This document shows positions 1 through 6,614 of a DNA stretch of 11,079 bases, one piece after another (position 1 is the stretch's first letter; each line of letters starts with the position of its first letter). A model generated the notes under the pieces. It was given only the letters and a program-made list of their open reading frames with translations. It was not told the origin of the DNA and did not search any database. This DNA is from an uncultured Flavobacteriales bacterium (GTDB lineage: Bacteria; Bacteroidota; Bacteroidia; Flavobacteriales_D; Sanyastnellaceae), in assembly GCA_938092195.1 (NCBI GenBank), contig CALKHD010000147.1:1-11079 (forward strand). Reading direction: 5' to 3'. The position numbers and the translations under genes were made by a program.

Positions 1-251
1 TCGCCGACGCGTCCGAAAAGCAGCACGACATTTTTTACCGCAGCATGACCACGCGCGAGGACGCCGATTCCTTTATGGGCTACGTGAAACTCAGAAGATG
101 GAACGGATCGCCTTTGGACGGGCCGTTTTTGGAGCGATTAGACGACATCGGGTTTTGGCACAAAGCCTACGCCACGCGGTTGGGCTACCGCATGGAGGAC
201 GACAGCGTGCTCACCGCGTGGATCCACGCCGAAATTGGTGAGGTGGAGTGA
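1..251 (+). CDS. C-terminal fragment of an unrecognised protein
   Basis: The reading frame is open from the left edge (first whole codon at base 3) to a TGA at 249-251, so this is the 3' end of a gene that starts outside the window; about 82 residues are visible. An internal ATG at base 45 exists but nothing suggests it is the true start. The visible part is soluble-looking, with no membrane segment, rich in charged and aromatic residues (for example GFWHKAYATRLGYRMEDD), and ends HAEIGEVE. I recognise no family motif and assign no function. It is convergent with the next gene, only 12 bases separating the two stop codons, and no terminator hairpin is visible in that gap. Confidence 0.6.
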   Translation, partial: ADASEKQHDIFYRSMTTREDADSFMGYVKLRRWNGSPLDGPFLERLDDIGFWHKAYATRLGYRMEDDSVLTAWIHAEIGEVE

Positions 252-263
252 CCCACATTTAAA

Positions 264-683
264 TCATGTCGCCTCGCTGCTGACGTATTGGACGTAGAGG
301 TCTTTTGGGGCGCGGTCGAAGTAAGCAAAGAGGGCTGGGCACAGCCAGAACTCGAAGGGGGCGTCGGGCGTCATGTCGGCGGTGCTGTATCGGCTGCCGC
401 CGAATTCCGGGCCGATGCAGGTGGCGTGCAGCGCAAAGCCCGGAATGGGTGACGAAGAGAAGTTGACCGTACAACGGTCGATGCTGTCATCATCGCAACG
501 CCCGCTGATGACGTCGAAAACGTCGTCGGCGCCACAAACCAAGGGCTCTACAAAAATATCTCGGCGCTCATCGTCGAACACCCATTGGCCTTGGTGGCGA
601 TAAAACGTGAGCGTGAAGATGGCGTTGCGTCGGGCACGATTTGACGTTCGTTTTCTCGAAAAAAGCAGGGGGGAATTCTTCAT
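264..683 (-). CDS. DUF6717-like small protein
   Basis: A 139-residue protein if translation starts at the ATG at 683, with GGAGG about 12 bases upstream. An in-frame TTG at 713 would add ten residues. Visible landmarks are GQWVFDDERRDIFVEPLVCG at about residues 32-51 and WLCPALFAYFDRAPKDLYVQ at about 113-132. From memory these fit DUF6717, a family of roughly 110-150 residues with a GxWVFDD start, a central EPFVxG and a C-terminal WLCPALFxYF. The function of that family is unknown and none is claimed. Family members usually start a few residues before the NAIFTLTFY strand (here residues 20-28), so the basic stretch at residues 8-19 (RKRTSNRARR) is an unusual extension and the exact start is uncertain. 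There is no signal peptide or membrane segment. It lies 83 bases downstream of the SH3b gene on the same strand and may be cotranscribed with it. Confidence 0.65.
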   Translation of the reverse strand: MKNSPLLFSRKRTSNRARRNAIFTLTFYRHQGQWVFDDERRDIFVEPLVCGADDVFDVISGRCDDDSIDRCTVNFSSSPIPGFALHATCIGPEFGGSRYSTADMTPDAPFEFWLCPALFAYFDRAPKDLYVQYVSSEAT

Positions 684-766
684 AAAGCAAAGGTCCCTCC
701 ACCCCCAATTCAAGGGCGATTCTCATCAAGGTTGACAAACCTCAGTGCCGCATGCGTTGAAACTGA

Positions 767-1960
767 TCAGCAGCCGCCGCCGTTATAGTGGATGTACATC
801 CGGGTGCCGTCGGGGGAGCGTTCGGTGATGAAGCTTTCGCTCATTGGAGAGAAGTCCACGTAAAACCCCTCCGGGGAGATCCTTAAGCTGTCGAATCCGA
901 GGGAGCTCAGGAAACGCAAGAGGTTGTTGGACACCACATAAAAATCATCAGGGGTGTCAAGGGGAATGTCTACGGTGACCCCGAATTGGTATTTGCCGTC
1001 GTACCAATGCTTGACCACCACTCCGTCCGCATAGCCGCGAAATGTCTTGGTGGCCATGCCCTCTTCGCGCTGCTCGATCTCCAGCACTTCCTCCCACAGC
1101 AAATCTGTATCCGGCCGGGCAAAACGGCCTTCTGGCGCAGCTTCAGTCGGCGGGGCTGGCGCCACGTAAAAAGACGCGAAATCAAACGGTGGACGCTCGC
1201 TCAAAAGCCCAGCAAACACATACCCCTCGCCGCCATCAAAGGCGACCTGGACAAAGGGCGCACGAAGCGCATATGTGGGCAATTCCAATGTCCTGCTCTT
1301 GGCACTGAAGGTCGATGCAAAGTTCAAATCCACGGAGAGCGCTTCGGTTCCCTCTTGGATCACCGTAACCGCATCTCCCCATTGAAGTTGGCCCACCACT
1401 TCACTTCCCACACGCGGTGCGGAACGAACATTCAATGGGACCCAACAATTGGAATGGACCTGGCCAGTTTTTGACGCTGCCCGGGGCACGCTGCGCGACG
1501 GGCTTTGCTGCCAGAGGCGACGCGTCTTGGTTTCTCCTTCGTCCTCTACCCACTCCGATGTGACCTGAGCCAAGTCACTCCCCTCCAAAAAAAAGGTGTG
1601 GGTGATGACGCTCACGGGACCAAAATCGCCCCGAGCGCCGCGCTCGAGCCGCATTGTGTCTGGGGTGTTCTTGACCAAGGCCGTATAGCCGCACATGCAG
1701 CATTCCAAACGTCGGGTCGCTTCCCATTGTGCGTTGTCCAAGGGCGGCGCGTAGGTGATGCCTTGAAGTTGAAACGCCTCGGGATGCTCAGCTCCGCCAT
1801 AGATGTTGTTGTTGGCCGTTGCCTGCAAAAAGCTCAGCACCTCCTCTTCGCTCTCCCATTCGGAATAGAGGTGCTTTTCCAAGAAAGAGCCTTGGGCGGT
1901 TACCCCTAATGGGCCGCACAAGAGCATGACCATCAAAATCCGTAATGTTCCCATCTTCAT
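767..1960 (-). CDS. Secreted protein with an SH3b-like domain
   Basis: A 397-residue protein starting at the ATG at 1960. The frame is open further upstream, but this start gives a clean signal peptide (hydrophobic residues 7-22, GVTA then QGS, signal peptidase I type, cleavage near residue 22), and a longer version would run into the divergent gene. No proper lipobox precedes Cys15. Residues about 172-254 resemble a bacterial SH3 (SH3b) domain: LNVRSAP near 176, VVGQL and GDAVTVI near 188-201, and FVQVAF...GYVFAGLLS near 236-254. Between the two halves sits an insert of roughly 30 residues (205-234), longer than usual. Residues 23-170 contain a CCMC cluster at 87-90 and match nothing I know. 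The C-terminal 120 residues (YGDG-like turns, ending YNGGGC) are also unrecognised. SH3b domains commonly bind peptidoglycan or cell-surface ligands; an envelope or periplasmic role is an inference. Confidence 0.8.
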   Translation of the reverse strand: MKMGTLRILMVMLLCGPLGVTAQGSFLEKHLYSEWESEEEVLSFLQATANNNIYGGAEHPEAFQLQGITYAPPLDNAQWEATRRLECCMCGYTALVKNTPDTMRLERGARGDFGPVSVITHTFFLEGSDLAQVTSEWVEDEGETKTRRLWQQSPSRSVPRAASKTGQVHSNCWVPLNVRSAPRVGSEVVGQLQWGDAVTVIQEGTEALSVDLNFASTFSAKSRTLELPTYALRAPFVQVAFDGGEGYVFAGLLSERPPFDFASFYVAPAPPTEAAPEGRFARPDTDLLWEEVLEIEQREEGMATKTFRGYADGVVVKHWYDGKYQFGVTVDIPLDTPDDFYVVSNNLLRFLSSLGFDSLRISPEGFYVDFSPMSESFITERSPDGTRMYIHYNGGGC

Positions 1961-2066
1961 GACATTCAAACTTAACCCACCTGATTCTTTGAGAACGCCA
2001 CCCCTGACACATTCAACACGCCGAAAAACCAAAATCAGGTTAACTTCCTTATTCAAGCTCCGCGAC
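1961..2066. promoter_or_regulatory. Divergent intergenic region, candidate shared promoters
   Basis: This 106-base gap separates the start codons of the leftward SH3b gene and the rightward propeller gene and must hold both promoters unless they are transcribed from further away. On the minus strand TAAGTTTG (1974-1967) matches the Bacteroidota -7 consensus TAnnTTTG, but it ends only six bases before the ATG at 1960, which would make the message leaderless or nearly so, and I see no convincing TTTG -33 element at the right distance. No equally good box was found for the plus strand; TAACTTCC at 2041-2048 is a weak candidate. No palindromic operator stands out. Confidence 0.3.
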
Positions 2067-5000
2067 ATGGCCCGATTCACACCTTCCTTGTTTTCTTTGA
2101 TCTCAGCAGTGAATTTGACCAACCACGCCCCAAGACTGAGTTGGGCTGGCACACTGTTTGGCCTGCTTTTGTTGAGCGCACCCTCCGCAGCGCTCTCCCA
2201 GAACCTGAACAACCAAGCTTCGTACTTGACGATGAAGGAGAAAGGCGAGAATTTCTACGAAATCAAAGCCGCCTTTGAAACGTATTGGGAGGGCAAAGAG
2301 ATTCAAAAGGGAGCTGGATACAAGCCGTTTCGTCGCTGGATGCATCAGATGGAACCGCGGGTTTACCCCTCGGGAGAATTGCCCGCTTCCACAGAGCCTT
2401 GGAACGTGGATCGACTCTACACTCAGCCGGCGGCCAATCAAGTCGAAGACGTTTGGGAGTCCCTTGGGCCCGTGTCTCGACCCGCTGCCGGACCCCATGC
2501 CTATGCCGGGGGCGTCGGCCGAATCAACAAGGTCCGCGTCGACCCAAGCAACGCCAACACCTATTTCGCCTGTGCACCCGGGGGCGGCATCTGGAAGTCC
2601 ACCAATGCCGGATCCAACTGGGACTTGCTTTTCCCCGACGAAACCGACGAGGTGCCCATCATTGGCTTCACCGACATTGCCATTGACCCCAACAATCCCG
2701 ACGTGATGTACGCCGCTGCTGGCGATGACGACGGGGGAGACACTTACGGATTGGGCATCCTGAAAACCACCGACGGGGGCGACAACTGGTCCATCTCCTA
2801 CGACCCTGCAGGGCAGAGCAATTACACCGTTGGCCGCCTGTTAATCTCGGCCGAAAACAGCAACCACATTGTGGCCGCCTCCCGATACGGAATGCTCGTG
2901 TCCACCGATGCCGGGGCCAATTGGAACTACGGCGTGGGCACCAATGGCGTTCGCTTTCGCGATGTGGAATACCACCCCACCAACGCCAACATCGTCTACG
3001 GCTCCTCCACCTCGGGGTTCTTCAAATCCACCAACGGCGGACAATCGTGGACGGAAGTGGGTCTGCCCCCGGAGGCCAACGACATGAACCGAAACTGCAT
3101 CGCGGTCACCCCTGGCGCCCCCGATCGCGTATACATGATGGCCAGCAACTCCTCAGACAACACCTTTTTGGGGTTCTTCGTGAGCGAAGACGCGGGTGCC
3201 ACTTGGACCACCGTCTCGGATGAGAACACCTCCAACATGCTCGGGTATTCCACCACCGGCAGTGACGACAGCGGCCAAGGGTGGTACGACCTCTGCATCG
3301 AAGCCCACCCCACCCTGCCCGACGTGGTGATGATTGCCGGCGTCAACATTTGGAAGTCCACCGATGGCGGCAACAGCTGGGTGTGCAGTTCCCATTGGAC
3401 AGGCGCCGACGGCATCGCCGAGGTCCACGCCGATGTGCACGGATTGACCTTTGAAGGGAACACCTTCATCGCGGCCTGCGATGGCGGAGTTTACACCTCA
3501 TCCGATGTGGGGGTCACCTACAGCGACATCACCAATGGCATGAGCATCAGCCAGATGTATCAGATTGGCGTGGGCCAAGACCAAGCGGGCCAAGTGGGTG
3601 CGGGCTTGCAAGACAACGGCACCATCCTGTTGGACGGCGGCGAATGGGAAGACATGCGCGGCGCAGACGGATTTGAGGTTTACGTGAGCCAAAACTCCGA
3701 CTACGACGGCGGGAGGCTGTTTTACGGCTGCTACCAATTCGGCTCATTTTACCGCATCGATTCCAACAACAACTTCGCCGACATCGTCGGTGGAGGTGGC
3801 GAAGGAGCCAATGCCCAAGGAAATTGGGAGACGCCATTCATCAAAGACCCCAGCAACGACGCGGTGTTGTATTTGGGCAAAGACGGGGTATTCAAGTCCA
3901 CCGATTTCGGCAACTCTTGGTCCTCGCTGGGCGGACCCGGCGCAGGCAACCTGAACAACATCGCTGTGGCCTGGAGCAACAACGACCGCATGTACATCTC
4001 CAAGGAAGGCAGCATGTGGACCACAGACGATGGCGGCAGCAACTGGAGCAGCATCTCGGGCCTGCCCAACTCCTACATCACCGACATCCAAATCGACCCC
4101 GCTAACGCCGACAGGGTGTTCATTTCCGTGTCGTCCTACTTGGGCGACAAGGTCTTCGTCTCCGCCAACGCCGGAGGAAGCTGGACAGCCATGAGCAACG
4201 GCCTCCCCAACGTCCCGGTGCACTGCTTGGCGTACAACATCGGGACCACCGACGAGCTCTATGCCGGCACCGACATCGGGGTTTACGAATGGAACGGAAT
4301 TGCATGGACCGACTTCAACATCGGACTGCCCAACGTGGAGGTGTTTGACCTTGAGATTCAGGAAACCCAGAACACGCTCTACGCCGGCACCTATGGCCGT
4401 GGCCTGTGGAAAGCCGACATCGGTGACGAAGAGGGATGCACCGATGCAGAAGCCTGCAACTTCAACCCCACCGCGATTGTCGACAATGGCAGTTGCGCTG
4501 AATTCGATGCTTGTGGTGTATGCGGGGGCGACGACAGCAGCTGCTCGGGATGCACCTTCGACCAAGCCTGCAACTACGATGATGCAGCCACCATTGACGA
4601 TGGGTCTTGCGTTTTGGAAAGCCCTCAATCGGTGACCGTGACCATCCTCACCGACAATTACCCTGGAGAGACCACTTGGACACTGACCGATGCCGACGGC
4701 AACCTCATGATGAACGGCGGCCCCTACGCCAACTCGGGAACGGAATACAGCCAGCAAGGCACATTGTGCTCGGGATGCTACACCTTCACCATCAACGACA
4801 GTTATGGAGATGGCATTTGCTGTGGATATGGAAACGGAAGCTTTAACGTGACCGTGGATGGAGTGTCCCAGACTTCAGGAGGTGCATTCGCCTTCTCTAC
4901 CTCGGCTGAATTCTGTCTGGACCCAGACCCACTCAACAACCCCGGATGTACCGATCCCGACGCCCTCAACTACAACCCCAATGCCACCACAGACGACGGG

Positions 5001-5186
5001 AGTTGCGAAGCCGCATGCAGCGGTGACTTCAACAGCAATGGGATCATTGAGGTGAGCGACGTCTTGGTGGCCTTGAGCGAATTCGGATGTCTCACCGTGT
5101 GCATCGCCGACATCGACGGCGATGGCCTGGTGGGTGTGAATGACATCTTGGACGTCTTGGCCCAATTCGGCCTTCCCTGCCCTTGA
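2067..5186 (+). CDS. Secreted Asp-box beta-propeller protein with Cys-rich repeats and dockerin-like C-terminus
   Basis: A 1039-residue extracellular protein. Starting at the ATG at 2067 it has a signal peptide whose hydrophobic core is residues 27-43, with likely cleavage at ALS|QN near residue 44. The N-region is long, and a GTG at 2109 would give a more usual one. Residues 63-103 carry the YWEGKEIQKGAGYKPFRRW...MEPRVYPSG block often found ahead of Bacteroidota propellers. Ten Asp-box motifs (S/T-x-D/N-x-G-x-x-W type) follow at about 176, 232, 277, 319, 371, 429, 476, 609, 651 and 697, as in VPS10/sortilin, BNR and exo-sialidase-like folds. Residues 790-850 and 960-980 hold Cys-rich DDGSC repeats. 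Residues about 855-955 form a beta-sandwich-like domain with DSYGDGICCGYG. Residues 986-1039 hold two EF-hand-like loops (DFNSNGIIEVSD, DIDGDGLVGVND) in a dockerin-like tail ending GLPCP. No type IX secretion C-terminal domain is seen. Substrate and function are unknown; surface adhesion or polymer binding is an inference. Confidence 0.9.
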   Translation: MARFTPSLFSLISAVNLTNHAPRLSWAGTLFGLLLLSAPSAALSQNLNNQASYLTMKEKGENFYEIKAAFETYWEGKEIQKGAGYKPFRRWMHQMEPRVYPSGELPASTEPWNVDRLYTQPAANQVEDVWESLGPVSRPAAGPHAYAGGVGRINKVRVDPSNANTYFACAPGGGIWKSTNAGSNWDLLFPDETDEVPIIGFTDIAIDPNNPDVMYAAAGDDDGGDTYGLGILKTTDGGDNWSISYDPAGQSNYTVGRLLISAENSNHIVAASRYGMLVSTDAGANWNYGVGTNGVRFRDVEYHPTNANIVYGSSTSGFFKSTNGGQSWTEVGLPPEANDMNRNCIAVTPGAPDRVYMMASNSSDNTFLGFFVSEDAGATWTTVSDENTSNMLGYSTTGSDDSGQGWYDLCIEAHPTLPDVVMIAGVNIWKSTDGGNSWVCSSHWTGADGIAEVHADVHGLTFEGNTFIAACDGGVYTSSDVGVTYSDITNGMSISQMYQIGVGQDQAGQVGAGLQDNGTILLDGGEWEDMRGADGFEVYVSQNSDYDGGRLFYGCYQFGSFYRIDSNNNFADIVGGGGEGANAQGNWETPFIKDPSNDAVLYLGKDGVFKSTDFGNSWSSLGGPGAGNLNNIAVAWSNNDRMYISKEGSMWTTDDGGSNWSSISGLPNSYITDIQIDPANADRVFISVSSYLGDKVFVSANAGGSWTAMSNGLPNVPVHCLAYNIGTTDELYAGTDIGVYEWNGIAWTDFNIGLPNVEVFDLEIQETQNTLYAGTYGRGLWKADIGDEEGCTDAEACNFNPTAIVDNGSCAEFDACGVCGGDDSSCSGCTFDQACNYDDAATIDDGSCVLESPQSVTVTILTDNYPGETTWTLTDADGNLMMNGGPYANSGTEYSQQGTLCSGCYTFTINDSYGDGICCGYGNGSFNVTVDGVSQTSGGAFAFSTSAEFCLDPDPLNNPGCTDPDALNYNPNATTDDGSCEAACSGDFNSNGIIEVSDVLVALSEFGCLTVCIADIDGDGLVGVNDILDVLAQFGLPCP
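4434..5006 (+). repeat. Three 21-codon Cys-rich repeats in the propeller protein
   Basis: Three copies, each exactly 63 bases, lie at 4434-4496, 4548-4610 and 4944-5006. They encode units that start GCT(D/F), have an ACNF/NYN-like centre and end D(N/D)GSC, with a Cys at the second and last residue. The first two flank a CGVCGGDDSSC spacer; the third is separated from the second by the DSYGDGICC domain. Related units recur as short stalk-like repeats in many large secreted proteins of marine Flavobacteriales. The pattern suggests disulfide-linked or calcium-binding spacer modules, but the sequence alone does not prove this. Confidence 0.85.
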
Positions 5187-5209
5187 TACCCACGCCCGAA
5201 AACACGGCG

Positions 5210-6292
5210 TCATACGGCCAGTCCCGCGGGTCCTGCTGATTCATCTAAGGGTCCTGCTGATCCATCCAAGGCCCTTGCATCCCTCTGGAGCAATCGCGCC
5301 AGTTCTGCATGAAACCGCTTGGCTTCTGGGGACTCACGCACGTGGCAAATATGAGCGATTCGACCTTCTGCACTTCGCGCGAATTCCTGTGGAGTCTGGC
5401 CTGAACGACGGGACACCTCGACCAGGCCATTGGCACGCCAAGTGTGCAACATAGACCGCGTATGGCGACGAAATTCACGCGGAGCTGAGACACACGGTGC
5501 CGCGTCACTTTTGGCCGATGTCAACACCAATCCCGTGACGCCTTGCCGCATGGAAGCAGACTGCAACCTGGTTTTTTCCGGGTTCAATTCAAAGCCCTCT
5601 GATGCCACAATTCTGGACAACCGAGGCATCACTTCATGAAGGGCATTCTGGCCCGAAGACGAAAACGTGATGTCGTCCACATATCGGCTATATCGACAAC
5701 CAAAATGGAGGGCCAACCCTTGGAGTCGAATGTCCAAATCAGCCGCCACCAAATTGGTGAGCACCGGACTGGAAGGCGCCCCCTGAGGCAAGCGTCCTTG
5801 GTGGGTCACCAAACGCGCAAAACACTGGGCCATGTATACCGACATCCGAGGCCCCCAATCCGAGAGGAACAACCCCTGAAGCCGGGCCGTCGAAATGGAA
5901 GGGAAAAAGTCACGGATGTCTGCATTCAACACCCAATCCTGCCCCACATGGACCCTGGCGTTTTCGACAATGCCCCTGCCCCTCTCAAACCCAAAAGAAC
6001 AAGCGGCAGGCGTAAAGAGCGTCCGAAAGAATGGGGCCAGTGCCCATTGGACCATTTTTAATGCAGGCTCAGGCGCGTGGATCTTTCGGGAGCCCCCTGC
6101 TTTTTTGGGCAAAGTGACTGGCCGGTAATGCAAATGAGATTCCTCCATCATCGACGTCAATTCCCTGGGCGAAAAGGCCCAAGGTTTCATCCCCAAAGGA
6201 CCGGCGCGGCGCGCCGACAAATGGTTGATGAACTTGGCCAAAGCCAAAGGGTTGGCGCCGGATTCTAAGGGGTCTGTGAAAGGATTCAACAT
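5210..6292 (-). CDS. Retron-type reverse transcriptase
   Basis: RNA-directed DNA polymerase of 360 residues, expected to copy part of a structured RNA (msr-msd) into msDNA. The ATG at 6292 was chosen because the longer in-frame GTG at 6352 would lie inside the candidate ncRNA. Motifs in order: RPVTLPKKAGGSRKIHAP (57-74, fingers); GFERGRGIVENARVHV (101-116), containing the retron-specific NAxxH as NARVH; NADIRDFFPSIS (123-134, catalytic D125); LPQGAPSSPVLTNLVA (168-183, RT4); YSRYVDDITFS (201-211, catalytic D206 and D207); GFELNPEKTRL (233-243); and RQGVTGLVL (249-257) with the retron VTG motif. NAxxH plus VTG separates retron RTs from group II intron and diversity-generating RTs, and there is no maturase or HNH domain. 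The protein ends in a Gly/Ala/Pro tail with a duplicated heptad. It stops 23 bases from the convergent propeller gene. No effector gene lies downstream on this strand. Confidence 0.93.
   Translation of the reverse strand: MLNPFTDPLESGANPLALAKFINHLSARRAGPLGMKPWAFSPRELTSMMEESHLHYRPVTLPKKAGGSRKIHAPEPALKMVQWALAPFFRTLFTPAACSFGFERGRGIVENARVHVGQDWVLNADIRDFFPSISTARLQGLFLSDWGPRMSVYMAQCFARLVTHQGRLPQGAPSSPVLTNLVAADLDIRLQGLALHFGCRYSRYVDDITFSSSGQNALHEVMPRLSRIVASEGFELNPEKTRLQSASMRQGVTGLVLTSAKSDAAPCVSAPREFRRHTRSMLHTWRANGLVEVSRRSGQTPQEFARSAEGRIAHICHVRESPEAKRFHAELARLLQRDARALDGSAGPLDESAGPAGLAV
5230..5271 (-). repeat. 21-base tandem duplication in the RT 3' end
   Basis: Two adjacent 21-base copies (5230-5250 and 5251-5271) differ at two positions. 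In the RT frame they encode LDGSAGP followed by LDESAGP, about residues 342-355, in the non-conserved tail. Copy length is a whole number of codons, so the frame is kept. Confidence 0.85.
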
Positions 6293-6301
6293 GGGCAAAA
6301 A

Positions 6302-6487
6302 GGGGCCGATCTGCACTTTCAGAACCAAAGCGCCAAGGCGACAACGGCTCACACAGGGTTTTGGAATGCGACCGGGGTCTCAACCAAAAAACTGCCTCGC
6401 GATTCTCGAATCGCGGGTGGATTCCCATCCACACTTGCGCGGCGAAACACCGCACGAGATTAAGTCAATGGCAGGTCGGCCCCGCTT
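6302..6487 (-). ncRNA. Candidate retron msr-msd non-coding RNA
   Basis: Directly upstream of the RT ATG the minus strand holds a 13-base inverted repeat with a single C/A mismatch: GGGGCCGACCTGC at 6483-6471 and GCAGATCGGCCCC at 6314-6302, read 5' to 3' on the minus strand. This is the expected a1/a2 closing stem. Inside, in RNA order, are: a 15-nt linker with a single G (6466), a candidate branch guanosine; hairpin 6455-6437 (8 pairs including two G-U, loop UUU); hairpin 6432-6417 (GUGGAU/AUCCAC, GNRA-type loop GGGA); hairpin 6415-6398 (CGCGAUU/AAUCGCG, loop CGAG); a larger hairpin 6394-6354 (CAG/CUG, 2x2 internal loop, UUUUGG/CCAAAA); and hairpin 6349-6323. The first three would belong to msr and the last two to msd. 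U5 follows a2. The folds were found by eye; boundaries and the branch site are inferred. Confidence 0.62.
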
Positions 6488-6492
6488 GAAGT

Positions 6493-6525
6493 AAAATGTA
6501 AAAGGGGGAGGTAAAGTAGGACGAA
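6493..6525 (-). promoter_or_regulatory. Candidate promoter of the retron RNA
   Basis: On the minus strand TACATTTT (6500-6493) matches seven of eight positions, counting the two free ones, of the Bacteroidota -7 box TAnnTTTG. TTCG (6525-6522), a three-of-four match to the -33 TTTG, lies 21 bases upstream, within the usual spacing. Transcription would begin about five or six bases after the -7 box, near 6487, which is just ahead of the a1 arm of the candidate ncRNA. Confidence 0.42.
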
Positions 6526-6614
6526 CCGGCCGTTCTGCGCAAGCCCTTTTCAAGACACTTTTCCCACACCCGAAAAAGCGCCGCCCTTTTTTCTGCCGCC
6601 GCACCGAGCAACCT
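6526..6614. other. Non-coding spacer between the DUF2805 gene and the retron promoter
   Basis: Together with the retron promoter and ncRNA this makes a 322-base stretch (6293-6614) without a protein gene. The spacer has several short A- or G-rich runs on the minus strand, and GCAAC/GTTGC arms near 6607-6625 span the DUF2805 stop codon as a weak hairpin without a U-tract. I see no ORF with a usable ATG on the minus strand here and no other clear signal. Confidence 0.4.

Noticed and set aside
729..742. AGGTT-GACA-AACCT hairpin downstream of the SH3b gene as a terminator
   Set aside because: Five pairs only, no following U-run; it may be chance.
3744..4757. A 337-residue open frame on the minus strand inside the propeller gene
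   Set aside because: It is antisense to a clearly conserved domain region. Its translation is low-complexity and Val/Gly-rich with no motif, as expected from GC-rich codon bias on the opposite strand.
5187..5209. Possible bidirectional terminator between the propeller and RT genes
   Set aside because: Only a four-pair CGCC/GGCG stem with a long loop and no U-tract.
5210..6292. Group II intron or diversity-generating retroelement RT
   Set aside because: No maturase or HNH region and no intron-like flanks. No template/variable repeat pair or Avd-like gene was seen, and the NAxxH and VTG motifs point to a retron.
6069..6455. A 128-residue minus-strand frame overlapping the RT start and the ncRNA
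   Set aside because: It is out of frame with the RT fingers motifs and shows no recognisable domain; treated as a shadow of the RT gene.
6297..6592. AAAAAGGG/CCCTTTTT pairing between the DUF2805-proximal spacer and the bases just before the RT ATG, as an alternative a1/a2
   Set aside because: Only eight low-complexity pairs with mismatches on both sides. The GC-rich 13-base repeat at 6302-6314/6471-6483 is far better and closer to the expected size.
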